A stretch of DNA of 12,262 bases from Rhizobiaceae bacterium (GCA_014380965.1 JACMIV010000007.1:1-12262); one strand, 5' to 3'; counted from the stretch's first letter, positions 1 to 7,237 are shown. The notes: generated by a model from the sequence alone, not told the origin. Numbers and translations: made by a program.

Positions 1-441
1 CCGCTCGAGATCGGCCGCGGCCGCATCCTCGTCGAGGGCACGAAGGTCGCGATCCTCTCCTTCGGCTCGCGCCTTGCCGACAGCCTGGCCGCCGCAGAGG
101 AGCTGGAAACCTTCGGCCTTTCCACCACGGTCGCCGACGCCCGCTTCGCCAAGCCGCTGGACGAGGCGCTGATCGCCCGGCTCGCCCGCGAGCATGAAGT
201 GCTGATCCTCGTCGAGGAAGGCGCGACTGGGGGCTTCGGAAGCCAGGTCCTCCAGTTCCTCGCGACACGAGGTCTGCTCGACCAGGGCCTCAAGGTCCGC
301 CCGTTGGTTATGCCGGACACGTTCATCGACCACGCCGCGCCCGAGGCGATGATCCGGCAGGCGGGACTCGATCGCGGCGGCATCGTCGATGCCGTGTTCA
401 AGGCGCTCGGCGAAAGCGCGAGGCGGGTGATGCAGGCCTGA
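1..441 (+). CDS. dxs: 1-deoxy-D-xylulose-5-phosphate synthase, C-terminal part (5' end outside window)
   Basis: This is the last 146 codons of DXS, the thiamine-diphosphate enzyme that condenses pyruvate and glyceraldehyde 3-phosphate in the first step of the MEP isoprenoid pathway. It is open from base 1 and ends at TGA 439-441. The full protein is usually about 640 residues, so only the C-terminal transketolase-like domain is seen. Recognisable pieces are [10 protein letters not shown] near the start, [10 protein letters not shown], the [12 protein letters not shown] stretch and the family-typical end [19 protein letters not shown]. tlyA follows 63 nt downstream on the same strand, an arrangement I recall as common in Rhizobiales. 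The cytoplasmic enzyme supplies isopentenyl units that eventually feed quinone side chains, a pathway link to ubiA at the other end of the window. Identification is by remembered family sequence, not by search. Confidence 0.93.
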   Translation, partial: PLEIGRGRILVEGTKVAILSFGSRLADSLAAAEELETFGLSTTVADARFAKPLDEALIARLAREHEVLILVEEGATGGFGSQVLQFLATRGLLDQGLKVRPLVMPDTFIDHAAPEAMIRQAGLDRGGIVDAVFKALGESARRVMQA

Positions 442-504
442 CGTCACGCCGTCACGGGTGAGAAGCGCCTTGCCATTTCCCCCCGTGGGCCGCATGACCT
501 CGCC

Positions 505-1269
505 ATGGCCTCCACCGAAGAACAGCATCTGTCGCGCATCCGGCTCGACATTCTCGTCAGCGATCGTGGTCTTGCCGCCTCGCGCGCCCGGGCGCGGGAC
601 GCGATCCTGCGCGGGCATGTGAGGGTCGACGGGCTGATCGTCACCAAGCCGAGCCTCAACGTGCCGCCGGAAAGCGTCATCGTCCTCGACGATCCAGCCG
701 CCGACTATGTCTCGCGCGCCGGGCTGAAGCTGGAAGCTGCCCTCGACGTCTTCGGGATCGACGTCGAGGGCCGCACGGCGCTCGACGTCGGCGCATCGAC
801 CGGCGGCTTCACCGAGGTTCTCCTTCGGCGGGGCGCTTCCCATGTGGTGTCGATCGACGTCGGCCACGGGCAGATCCATCCGCGCATCGCAGCCGACCGC
901 CGCGTCACCGTCATCGAGGGTCTCAACGCGCGCGACCTCGACGAGGACGATCTGGGGGGCCGCGCCTTCGACATCCTCGTCTGCGACGTCTCCTTCATCT
1001 CGATGAAGCTCGCTTTGCCGCCGGCCCTCGAGCTCGCCGAGCCCGGCAGCCGCGGGGTGTTCCTGATCAAGCCGCAGTTCGAGGCGGGCAAGGACGCGAT
1101 CGCCAAGAACGGGCTGCTGCGGGATCCGGATTCGGCGCCGGCGGTGGCTGCCGATCTGTCCGCGTGGCTCGGCCAACAGGAGGGCTGGACGGCGACGGCG
1201 CCGATCCCCTCCCCGATCGAAGGCGGCGACGGAAACCACGAGTTCCTGATGGCCGGGACGAAGGCATGA
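505..1269 (+). CDS. tlyA: TlyA-family 16S/23S rRNA 2'-O-ribose methyltransferase (hemolysin A family)
   Basis: A 254-residue cytoplasmic protein with the TlyA architecture. An N-terminal S4 RNA-binding domain spans about residues 12-62 (RLDILVSDRGLAASRARA, then GHVRVDGLIVTKPS). A FtsJ/RrmJ-like SAM methyltransferase domain follows, with motif I at 93-107 (LDVGASTGGFTEVLL). The expected catalytic tetrad can be read as K75 (SRAGLKLEAAL), D161 (CDVSF), K189 (LIKPQFE) and E246 (GNHEFL). In mycobacteria TlyA methylates cytidine 2'-OH in 16S and 23S rRNA; the exact target here is inference. The older 'hemolysin' name is probably misleading. ATG 505 puts the S4 domain right at the N-terminus as usual, but no clear Shine-Dalgarno precedes it. 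Its TGA (1267-1269) overlaps the ATG (1266-1268) of the next RNA methyltransferase, implying translational coupling. Confidence 0.92.
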   Translation: MASTEEQHLSRIRLDILVSDRGLAASRARARDAILRGHVRVDGLIVTKPSLNVPPESVIVLDDPAADYVSRAGLKLEAALDVFGIDVEGRTALDVGASTGGFTEVLLRRGASHVVSIDVGHGQIHPRIAADRRVTVIEGLNARDLDEDDLGGRAFDILVCDVSFISMKLALPPALELAEPGSRGVFLIKPQFEAGKDAIAKNGLLRDPDSAPAVAADLSAWLGQQEGWTATAPIPSPIEGGDGNHEFLMAGTKA

Positions 1270-2492
1270 CGCTGGAAGTCACCATCGATTCGCTCGGCGC
1301 CAAGGGCGACGGCGTCGCGTTCGCGTCAGGTGCACCGCTGTTCGTGCCCTTCGCGCTACCGGGCGAACGCGTCACGGTCGATCGCGAGGGCGCGCGAGCC
1401 GCTCTCGTCTCCGTGCTCGACGCCTCAAACGAACGCCAGGACGCACCCTGCCCGCATTTCGGACGCTGCGGCGGATGCGATCTCCAGCATGCCGCGCCGC
1501 CCCTCTACGCAGACTTCAAGCGAAACCTCGTCACCGACGCCTTCGCCAGCCGCGGCATCGAGGCGGAGGTGGGCGAACTCATCCCGTGCGAGCCGGCAAG
1601 CCGCCGCAGGGCCGTCTTTTCGGGAGCGCGAACCGGCAACAGAATCACCTTCGGATTCTTCGAGCAGCAGACAAACCATGTCGCGGAGATCGACGTCTGC
1701 CTCGTCGTCGTCCCCGAAATCGCCGCCCGCCTTGCAGACTTCAAAGGCCTCGCCCTCATCGTCGCGGACAAGAAGCGGCCGATGCGGATGGCCGTGACGG
1801 CGACGGCGACCGGCCTCGACATCGCGCTCTCGGAGACCGCCAAGCTCACCGAGGGCATGCGCCAGTCGATCCTCGCCTTCTCGCTCCGCCGCGACTTCGC
1901 GCGCGTGTCGCTGGAGGGCGAGGTCATCGTCGAGACGCGCAAGCCGACGATCCGGATCAGCGACATTGCGGTCTCGCCCTCGGCAGGCGGCTTCCTTCAG
2001 GCGGTGGCCTCGGCGGAAGCGGCGATGGCGGGGCTCGTCGCGGAGCATCTCGCGCCCGCCAAGGCGACGATGGACCTCTTCTCGGGCATCGGCACATTCG
2101 CGCTCCGCCTCGCCGCCAAGAGTTCGGTCCATGCAGTGGAGACCGAAGCCGATGCGCTGGCGGCACTCGATCTCGCCAAGCGCGGCGCGCAGGGGCTGAA
2201 GCCCATCACGATGGAACGGCGCGATCTCTTTCGCCGGCCGGTGACGGCGCGCGAGCTGAACAAAGTGGACGGCCTCGTCTTCGATCCGCCTCGCGCAGGA
2301 GCCGAGATGCAGGCGCGCGAGATCGCGGCATCGACGGTCAAACGCGTCGCCGCCGTCTCCTGCAATCCCGCAACGCTGGCGCGCGACGCCCGCATCCTTC
2401 TCGACGGTGGCTATCGTCTCGTTACCGTCACGCCGATCGACCAATTCCTCTGGTCGCACCATGTCGAGGTCGTCGCGCTGTTCGAGCGGTAG
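1266..2492 (+). CDS. TrmA/RlmD-like class I SAM-dependent RNA uridine-5 methyltransferase
   Basis: A 408-residue methyltransferase of the TrmA/RlmC/RlmD (RumA) family, which makes 5-methyluridine in rRNA or tRNA. An N-terminal TRAM-like domain (about 3-50, SLGAKGDGVA) leads into four cysteines expected to hold a [4Fe-4S] cluster: C62, C68, C71 (CPHFGRCGGC) and C145. The catalytic domain has SAM motif I at 269-280 (MDLFSGIGTFAL), VFDPPRAG at 338-345, the nucleophilic Cys366 in AVSCNPATLARDA, and the HHVEVVALFER end, whose Glu401 is the likely base. The cluster suggests an RlmD/RlmC-like rather than TrmA-like member, but which RNA is modified cannot be told from sequence. The chosen ATG at 1266 starts the TRAM domain directly and overlaps the tlyA stop by four bases. 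The frame is open further upstream, but that would place arginine-rich, non-homologous residues inside tlyA. Stop is TAG. Confidence 0.92.
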   Translation: MTLEVTIDSLGAKGDGVAFASGAPLFVPFALPGERVTVDREGARAALVSVLDASNERQDAPCPHFGRCGGCDLQHAAPPLYADFKRNLVTDAFASRGIEAEVGELIPCEPASRRRAVFSGARTGNRITFGFFEQQTNHVAEIDVCLVVVPEIAARLADFKGLALIVADKKRPMRMAVTATATGLDIALSETAKLTEGMRQSILAFSLRRDFARVSLEGEVIVETRKPTIRISDIAVSPSAGGFLQAVASAEAAMAGLVAEHLAPAKATMDLFSGIGTFALRLAAKSSVHAVETEADALAALDLAKRGAQGLKPITMERRDLFRRPVTARELNKVDGLVFDPPRAGAEMQAREIAASTVKRVAAVSCNPATLARDARILLDGGYRLVTVTPIDQFLWSHHVEVVALFER

Positions 2493-2503
2493 GCGCTGTC
2501 GCG

Positions 2504-3127
2504 ATGCTCGACTCCCTCATGAGCTTTCTGGCCGAACACGGGGTCTGGGTCGTCTTCGTCGGGATATTCCTCGAATCCTCCGGCCTGCCCTTTCCCGGCG
2601 AAAGCCTCCTGATTGCGGCGGGCGTTCTCGCCGGCCAGAATCGCCTCGATATCTTCGGCGTCTTTCTCGCGGCCTGGACGGCGGGAGTGCTCGGCGACAA
2701 TGTCGGCTACGCCATCGGCTACCGCTACGGCCGGCCCTTCGTCTATCGCTACGGCGCAAGAGTCGGGCTCGCCCGTTCGAAGGTCGCGCGGATCGAGAAG
2801 CGGCTCCTCGAGCGCGGTCCGCCGATCGTCCTCATCGCGCGCTTCGTGCTCATCCTGCGCCAACTCTGCGGCTTTCTCGCCGGGACGGCGCATATGCCGT
2901 GGTGGCAGTTTTCGTTCTACAACGCGCTCGGCGCCGCCCTGTGGGCGGGTGTCTACACCGGCGGCGCCTTCGTTCTCGGAGCCGCGGTCGAGCGGTATCT
3001 GTCGGCGGGGACGTGGGTCTTCGCAGCCGTGGCGATCGTCTTCGTCGTCGCGAGCGGGATGACGGTCTATGGATTTGTGCGTGAGGGCAACGCGGAGGAT
3101 GACGAAGAGGGCGAAAGGCCGGCTTGA
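2504..3127 (+). CDS. DedA-family inner-membrane protein (VTT domain)
   Basis: A 207-residue integral membrane protein of the DedA/VTT family, linked to membrane homeostasis, proton-dependent transport and, in some members, undecaprenyl-phosphate or phospholipid flipping. The substrate here is unknown. The DedA signature is present: E24 followed by GLPFPGE (E33) in the re-entrant region, GDNVGYAIGYRYGR (64-77) with D65, and the paired arginines R113 and R119 (RFVLILRQ), spaced like the essential pair of E. coli YqjA. The proline usual after RF is replaced by Leu. The hydrophobic spans 11-23, 36-70, 107-128, 140-162 and 171-192 fit four to five helices, and the tail is strongly acidic (EDDEEGE). 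ATG 2504 is 11 nt after the methyltransferase stop, so co-transcription is likely; ATG 2519 is an alternative start. It converges with the isomerase-like gene 55 nt away, and I see no good terminator in that gap. Confidence 0.88.
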   Translation: MLDSLMSFLAEHGVWVVFVGIFLESSGLPFPGESLLIAAGVLAGQNRLDIFGVFLAAWTAGVLGDNVGYAIGYRYGRPFVYRYGARVGLARSKVARIEKRLLERGPPIVLIARFVLILRQLCGFLAGTAHMPWWQFSFYNALGAALWAGVYTGGAFVLGAAVERYLSAGTWVFAAVAIVFVVASGMTVYGFVREGNAEDDEEGERPA

Positions 3128-3182
3128 GTTTGAGAGTGCGTCGTCAAGCGTTCGGCCGCTGGAGCCTCGCGCTGCCGTACCC

Positions 3183-3929
3183 TCACCGCTTCGTCATGAA
3201 CGCCTCGAACGCCACGCGCGCCTCCTTCGACTGCAGCCGCTCTTCGAAATGCTTCAATTCCACATCGATCCGCTCGATCAGCGCCTCGCGGGGGCCGCGG
3301 ATCAGTTCGCGGCCGATGGCCAAAGCCTGACGCGGCTTGGCGGCAAGAGCGATTGCCGCGTCCATGGCCATTGTCTCGACCTCTTCGCTGCGGACGACGC
3401 GGTAGACGAGGTTCGCGGCCTTCGCCTCCTCGGCGTCGAAGGTCGCGCCCATCGCCAGAAGCGCGAAGGCCCGCTGGTGGCCCATCAGCTTCGGTGCGAT
3501 GAGGCTCGAACCCGCTTCCGGGACGAGACCGAGATCGAGGAAAGGCGTGCGGAAGGTGGAGCCGGGTGCGGCGAAGACGAGGTCGCAATGCATCAGCATC
3601 GTCGTGCCGATGCCGATCGCGAGGCCGTCGACGGCAGCGACGAGCGGCTTCCTTGATCCGGCAAGCGCCTTCAGGAAGGCCTCGACCTCGCCGGTCCGCT
3701 CGCCGCCGAGGGCGAAGGCGATGAAGTCGCGGATGTCGTTGCCGGCCGAAAAAGCACCGGATACGCCGGCGATCAGCGTCGCGCCGATCGTCTCGTCGGC
3801 ATCGGCGCGGTGAAGCGCGTCGGCCATGGACCGGTACATCGGGCGGTCGATGGCGTTCTTCTTGTCCGGGCGGTTCATCCGGACGGTCAGGACGCCGTCG
3901 GCGACGGACGTTGAGATGAATTCGCTCAT
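3183..3929 (-). CDS. Enoyl-CoA hydratase/isomerase family protein, isomerase-like active site
   Basis: A 248-residue crotonase-fold protein acting on enoyl-CoA thioesters in the cytoplasm. The fold is clear: NRPDKKNAI (19-27), the oxyanion-hole loop FSAGNDIRDF (60-69), the second oxyanion region VDGLAIGIG (100-108), then CDLVFA (115-120). The two hydratase glutamates are not where rat crotonase has them: Thr and Phe appear at the aligned places. Instead Glu138 sits in GLVPEAGSS, the pattern of the ECI2/peroxisomal delta3,delta2-enoyl-CoA isomerases. An isomerase handling unsaturated fatty acids is therefore more likely than a hydratase (inference). The frame opens 30 codons earlier, but ATG 3929 matches the family N-terminus and has AGAGG 8 nt upstream. 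It lies 46 nt after the acyl-CoA dehydrogenase on the same strand, so the two are probably one operon. Confidence 0.9.
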   Translation of the reverse strand: MSEFISTSVADGVLTVRMNRPDKKNAIDRPMYRSMADALHRADADETIGATLIAGVSGAFSAGNDIRDFIAFALGGERTGEVEAFLKALAGSRKPLVAAVDGLAIGIGTTMLMHCDLVFAAPGSTFRTPFLDLGLVPEAGSSLIAPKLMGHQRAFALLAMGATFDAEEAKAANLVYRVVRSEEVETMAMDAAIALAAKPRQALAIGRELIRGPREALIERIDVELKHFEERLQSKEARVAFEAFMTKR

Positions 3930-3975
3930 CGGGATAACCTCTTGGACGGGAACCGGCAGGATTAGGCTTTGTCCG

Positions 3976-5757
3976 CTATTGGAGAACGATCCGCGCGGCG
4001 GACAGGCTCGCCGCCCCACCCAGGACCTGCGCCTTCAGGCTTGCCGTCTCCGCCACCAGATTTTCCGCCATGAAGCGGGCAAGCGCGGTCCGATCCTCGC
4101 GACCGGTCTCCGCGAGCGCGCCCTTGGCGAGATAGACGGCGCCGGCTGCAAGCCCGGCGAGGCGGAGGTAGGGCGTCGCGCCGGACAGCGCCGTGTCCAT
4201 GTCCTTTTCGCCGAGCGCTCTCAGAAGAAACTCCGTCGTCTCGCGGAAATCCTGGACCGCGGCGAAAAGCGCCTCCCCCGTGCGGCCGAAGCCGGGCTGG
4301 TTCGAGCCGCGTACGGCCTCGACGGTCTCGGACAGCTCGTCGAGATAGGCTGCGATCGCAGCGCCGCCGGACAAAGGCAGCTTGCGCGCGACGAGGTCGA
4401 TCGCCTGGATACCGTTCGTGCCCTCGTAGATCGGCGCGATGCGCGAATCGCGCAGAAGCCTTGCCGCCCCCGTCTCCTCCACGAATCCCATGCCACCGTG
4501 CACCTGGATGCCGATCGAGGCGACTTCGACGCCGACATCGGTCGGAAAGGCCTTGGCGATGGGGGTCAGGAGATTGGCGCGCTCCGTCCAGCGGCGGGAT
4601 GCGTCGGCATCGCCGTCGTGAGCGTGGCTCATGTCGATGGCGTGGCCGCAGGCATAGGTAATCGCGCGGGAGGCGCCCGTTAGCGCCTTCATGGTAAGGA
4701 GCATTCTGGCGACGTCCTGATGCTCGACGATCGGGCTCATGCCCGTATCGACAGAGCCGGTCGCGCGGCCCTGCCGGCGCTCCTTTGCGTAGGCCAGCGC
4801 GTGCTGGAACGCGGCTTCGGCGACGCCGACGCCCTGCACGCCGACGTGGAGCCGGGCGTTGTTCATCATCGTGAACATGCAGGCGAGGCCCTTGTTCTCC
4901 TCGCCGACGAGATAGCCGACGGCGCCCGCCTCCCCCGTCTCGCCGAAGCCGTCGCCGTAGATCATGGTGCAGGTGGGCGAGCCGTGGATGCCGAGCTTGT
5001 GCTCGATCGAATGGCACTTCACGTCGTTGCGTTTCCCCAGCGCGCCGTTGGCTTCCACGAGGAACTTCGGCACGACGAAGAGCGAGATGCCCTTCACGCC
5101 GGCCGGCGCGTCCGGAAGCCGGGCGAGGACGAGGTGCACGATGTTGTCGGTGAAATCGTGCTCGCCGAAGGTGATGTAGATCTTGGTCCCGAAGATGCGG
5201 TAGCTGCCGTCGTCCCTGCGCTCGGCGCGGGTGCGCAGCGCCGAAAGGTCCGAACCCGCCTGCGGTTCCGTGAGGTTCATCGTGCCCATCCACGAGCCGG
5301 TGACGAGCTTTTCGAGATAGACGCGCTTCAGCTCGTCCGAGCCGTGCGCCACGATCGCCTCGACGGCGCCGACGGTGAGCATAGGCCCAAGCGCGAAGGC
5401 CATGGATGCGCTGTTCCACATCTCGAAGACGGCCGCCGACAACGCGACCGGAAGCCCCTGACCGCCATATTCGGCAGGCCCGGTGAGCGCGTTCCAGCCG
5501 CCCTCCGTCCAGCGCGCGTAAAGGTCCTTCCAGCCCGTCGGCATCGTCATGACGCCGTCCTTCACCGAAGCGCCCTCGCGGTCGCCGACCCCGCCCAAAG
5601 GCGCCATCTCCTCGCTCGCGAAGCGGCCGGCTTCCTCCAGGATGGCATCGAGAAGATCGGGCGTCAGCTCGCCCGTCAGCCCGTCGGCCATCGCCCGGTC
5701 GAGCCCGGCGACGGCTTTCAGCGAGAACGCGATTTCAGCGACGGGTGCCTTGTACAT
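3976..5757 (-). CDS. Acyl-CoA dehydrogenase with C-terminal extension (DmdC-like)
   Basis: A 593-residue FAD acyl-CoA dehydrogenase, longer than the roughly 380-residue short-chain types. It matches the group carrying an extra C-terminal helical domain (Pfam Acyl-CoA_dh_C) to which 3-methylmercaptopropionyl-CoA dehydrogenase DmdC belongs. Residues 1-40 (KAPVAEIAFSLKAV) are the extension typical of the group. The N-terminal helical domain contains AEYGGQGLP (95-103), the middle domain NLTEPQAGSDLSALRT (161-176), then EHKLGIHGSPT, and YEGTNGIQAIDL carries the catalytic base Glu445. The last 130 or so residues form the extra domain. Electrons should pass to ETF. Chain length or substrate cannot be assigned; many such genes are annotated acyl-CoA dehydrogenase only, and DmdC activity is a possibility, not a call. 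ATG 5757 has GGGAGGAG 6 nt upstream. The leader holds an 18-bp palindrome, suggesting control separate from lysR. The isomerase-like gene follows after 46 nt. Stop is TAG. Confidence 0.92.
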   Translation of the reverse strand: MYKAPVAEIAFSLKAVAGLDRAMADGLTGELTPDLLDAILEEAGRFASEEMAPLGGVGDREGASVKDGVMTMPTGWKDLYARWTEGGWNALTGPAEYGGQGLPVALSAAVFEMWNSASMAFALGPMLTVGAVEAIVAHGSDELKRVYLEKLVTGSWMGTMNLTEPQAGSDLSALRTRAERRDDGSYRIFGTKIYITFGEHDFTDNIVHLVLARLPDAPAGVKGISLFVVPKFLVEANGALGKRNDVKCHSIEHKLGIHGSPTCTMIYGDGFGETGEAGAVGYLVGEENKGLACMFTMMNNARLHVGVQGVGVAEAAFQHALAYAKERRQGRATGSVDTGMSPIVEHQDVARMLLTMKALTGASRAITYACGHAIDMSHAHDGDADASRRWTERANLLTPIAKAFPTDVGVEVASIGIQVHGGMGFVEETGAARLLRDSRIAPIYEGTNGIQAIDLVARKLPLSGGAAIAAYLDELSETVEAVRGSNQPGFGRTGEALFAAVQDFRETTEFLLRALGEKDMDTALSGATPYLRLAGLAAGAVYLAKGALAETGREDRTALARFMAENLVAETASLKAQVLGGAASLSAARIVLQ

Positions 5758-5763
5758 CTGCCT

Positions 5764-5771
5764 CTCCTCCC
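5764..5771 (-). promoter_or_regulatory. Strong Shine-Dalgarno of the acyl-CoA dehydrogenase gene
   Basis: Read on the - strand, GGGAGGAG ends 6 nt before ATG 5757. It is the best ribosome binding site in the window, fixes this start and suggests efficient translation. Confidence 0.75.
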
Positions 5772-5822
5772 GAGATCGAACAGTGACTGCAGTGCCTTGG
5801 AATGGGAGGAGGCGTACGGGGA

Positions 5823-5840
5823 ATTGACGTGAACGTCAAT
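5823..5840. promoter_or_regulatory. Perfect 18-bp palindromic operator candidate upstream of the acyl-CoA dehydrogenase operon
   Basis: The sequence ATTGACGT-GA-ACGTCAAT has two exact 8-bp arms with a 2-bp centre. It lies 66-83 nt before the dehydrogenase ATG in the 114-nt gap after lysR. Its even length and 2-bp centre do not fit the T-N11-A box of LysR regulators, so it is unlikely to be the target of the neighbouring lysR. The ACGTnnACGT core resembles, from memory, the sites of LiuR-type MerR-family regulators that control branched-chain amino acid and fatty acid degradation genes in proteobacteria. The left arm contains TTGACG on the - strand, which could double as a -35 box, placing a bound protein over the promoter. 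No liuR-like gene lies in the window. The palindrome is seen directly; the identity of its binder is inference. Confidence 0.6.
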
Positions 5841-5871
5841 CTTACGGAGAGTAGCTCACCGGCGGGCGGCA

Positions 5872-6726
5872 CTACGATGACGCGCGTAGACCGTCGCGCA
5901 GCATATCGGCCAGATCGCGGGCGGTCGCGGGGGCCTCGGCGCCGAGCCGAATAGAGAAAACAGCGTCGCCTGCCTTTGGCAGACGCATTGCCTCAGACGT
6001 AGCAACGATTCCAGTGCCGGCCCAACGCGCCGTCCTTAACGTGACGGCGAGCCCCGCGCCGACGGCAGCACGCAGCCCGGAGAGGCTTTGGCTCGTGGCG
6101 GCGATCCGGTAGGGCTTGCCCGCGGCATCGAGCGCCGCGAGGGCGGCATTGCGGAATTCGCAAGGGCTGTCGAGCAGCGCGAGCGCGATCACATCTTCCT
6201 CGGACACGAGCCCGTCGGCGGAAACGAACCAGACCATCGGCTCGACGAGAAGCCCGATCTCGTCCGGCGCCCCACCGCTTCGCATGACGAGCAGGACGTC
6301 GATCTCACCCGCCTCGTAGCGCTCGACGAGATCGCGGGATCGGCCGATGCGAAGGTCGAGCCGCACGCGCGGATGCGTCTTCGCGAAGAGGCGCAGGAGC
6401 TGCGGGAGGCCGGCCTCGGCAAAATCCTGCGTCGCCCCGACGGCGATCTCGCCGGCCGCATAGCTGCCTTTGAGGCTGAGAATCGCCTGCCGGTGGACGT
6501 CGAGAATGCGGCGGGCGTGACCCGCGAGTTCGGTGCCGGTTCGGGTGAGGATCCGATTGCGCCCCGAAGGTTCGAGAAGGGGCGCGCCGACGACGCTCTC
6601 CAAGCGCTGCATCTGCACCGTCACCGCCGACGGAGACCGACCGACGATCTCCGCGGCGCGCACGAGGGAGCCCGTGTCGGCGAAGGCAAGAAAGGTCCGC
6701 AGGAGGTCGGGGTCGAGCGCATCCAC
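5872..6726 (-). CDS. LysR-family transcriptional regulator
   Basis: A 284-residue LysR-type regulator. The N-terminal winged helix-turn-helix spans about residues 6-64 (DLLRTFLAFADTGSLVRAAE, then SPSAVTVQMQRLE and LLEPSGRNRILTRTG). The effector-binding domain starts near 92 with EIAVGATQDFAE and carries family-like motifs RVRLDLRIGRS and GLRAAVGAGLAVT. The start is GTG at 6726, read as Met; the next upstream in-frame codons contain no ATG and meet a stop at 6748-6750. The ribosome binding site is weak. It is divergent from the tautomerase gene, with a T-N11-A box in the shared spacer, the classic layout for a LysR protein activating its divergent neighbour and repressing itself. It also precedes the acyl-CoA dehydrogenase on the same strand (114-nt gap), but that gene has its own palindromic site. 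The effector is unknown. Stop is TAG. Confidence 0.93.
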   Translation of the reverse strand: MDALDPDLLRTFLAFADTGSLVRAAEIVGRSPSAVTVQMQRLESVVGAPLLEPSGRNRILTRTGTELAGHARRILDVHRQAILSLKGSYAAGEIAVGATQDFAEAGLPQLLRLFAKTHPRVRLDLRIGRSRDLVERYEAGEIDVLLVMRSGGAPDEIGLLVEPMVWFVSADGLVSEEDVIALALLDSPCEFRNAALAALDAAGKPYRIAATSQSLSGLRAAVGAGLAVTLRTARWAGTGIVATSEAMRLPKAGDAVFSIRLGAEAPATARDLADMLRDGLRASS

Positions 6727-6826
6727 ACTTCGATCATATCGAATATTTCATGCCAAACAATTCAATTTTCTAGAATCTTAATGTCGGCGAGTATGGCGCA
6801 TCGCCAACCTGAAAGGAGCGCCTCCC
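6727..6826. promoter_or_regulatory. Divergent lysR/tautomerase promoter region with LysR box
   Basis: The first 55 or so bases of this spacer are markedly AT-rich against the surrounding coding DNA. At 6729-6743 TTCGAT-CAT-ATCGAA is a perfect inverted repeat, containing T6730-N11-A6742, the LysR-type consensus. On the + strand TAGAAT at 6771-6776 is a good -10 hexamer, with only a poor -35 (TTCATG, 6747-6752) 18 nt upstream, as expected for an activator-dependent promoter. A start near 6783 would put the box centre near -47. The box also directly abuts the lysR GTG codon, so binding would probably repress lysR. TTCTAGAA (6768-6775) is a second small palindrome over the -10. AAAGGAG at 6817-6823 is close to the tautomerase start and probably its ribosome binding site. 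Confidence 0.55.
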
Positions 6827-7237
6827 ATGCCCATCATCACTCTCGCCACGACCGCTCGCCTCGATCCCGATCTGTCGGCGAGGCTCGCCCGCACGGTCAC
6901 GGCATTGACCGAGACACATCTTCGCAAGGACCCGACGATCACCGCCGTCGCCATCTCGCACGTCGATCCGCTGCACTGGTTCGCCGGCGGGCGTTCGCTC
7001 GCCGAACAGGGGGCTGAAACCTTCTGGCTGGATATCAAGGTCGTCGACGGCACGAACACCAAGCTCCAGCTCTCCGCCTATCTCCAGCATGTTTTCACCG
7101 AGGTTGGAGCCATTCTCGGCGGGGCGCACACGGAAAGCTATGTCCTCGTTCACGAGGTTCCCGGATCCGCCTATGGCTACGGCGGCAGGACGCAGGAATA
7201 CCGCTTCATCGCCGGGCAACTGCCGGTCGCAGTGTGA
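6827..7237 (+). CDS. Tautomerase superfamily protein (4-oxalocrotonate tautomerase-like, long form)
   Basis: A 136-residue protein starting Met-Pro-Ile, so Pro becomes the N-terminal catalytic base after Met removal, the hallmark of the tautomerase superfamily. At 136 residues it is about twice the length of 4-oxalocrotonate tautomerase (about 62), like the two-motif members (MSAD, cis-CaaD, MIF). The first beta-alpha-beta unit covers about 1-50 (PIITLATTARLDPDLSARLA). The second starts near 65 (TFWLDIKVVDGTN) and ends in ESYVLVHEVPGSAYGYGGRT, a C-terminal pattern I associate with a bacterial 'tautomerase family' group of unknown substrate. It has a good AAAGGAG ribosome binding site and is transcribed away from lysR, which probably controls it. 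No aromatic-degradation genes lie nearby, so catechol meta-cleavage is not implied. It converges on fadE, ending 31 nt from that gene's stop. Confidence 0.8.
   Translation: MPIITLATTARLDPDLSARLARTVTALTETHLRKDPTITAVAISHVDPLHWFAGGRSLAEQGAETFWLDIKVVDGTNTKLQLSAYLQHVFTEVGAILGGAHTESYVLVHEVPGSAYGYGGRTQEYRFIAGQLPVAV

Noticed and set aside
439..446. TGACGTCA palindrome at the dxs stop codon.
   Set aside because: Only 8 bp, overlapping the stop codon, with no promoter elements or extended symmetry; easily chance.
505..1269. Hemolysin function for the TlyA-family protein.
   Set aside because: The S4 plus FtsJ-like domains and the K-D-K-E residues support an rRNA methyltransferase; no pore-forming or secretion features are present.
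1475..2503. Long upstream extension of the DedA frame (550 codons in total) through the RNA methyltransferase gene.
   Set aside because: The extension is arginine-rich, low in hydrophobic residues and lies out of frame within a well-supported gene. DedA homology begins at ATG 2504.
4720..5832. A 370-codon + strand frame opposite the DmdC-like dehydrogenase.
   Set aside because: It is a shadow frame: the - strand protein has complete acyl-CoA dehydrogenase motifs and a strong ribosome binding site.
6088..7017. A 309-codon + strand frame across lysR, the spacer and the tautomerase start.
   Set aside because: It crosses the AT-rich promoter and overlaps two well-supported genes in other frames. 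No domain is recognisable.
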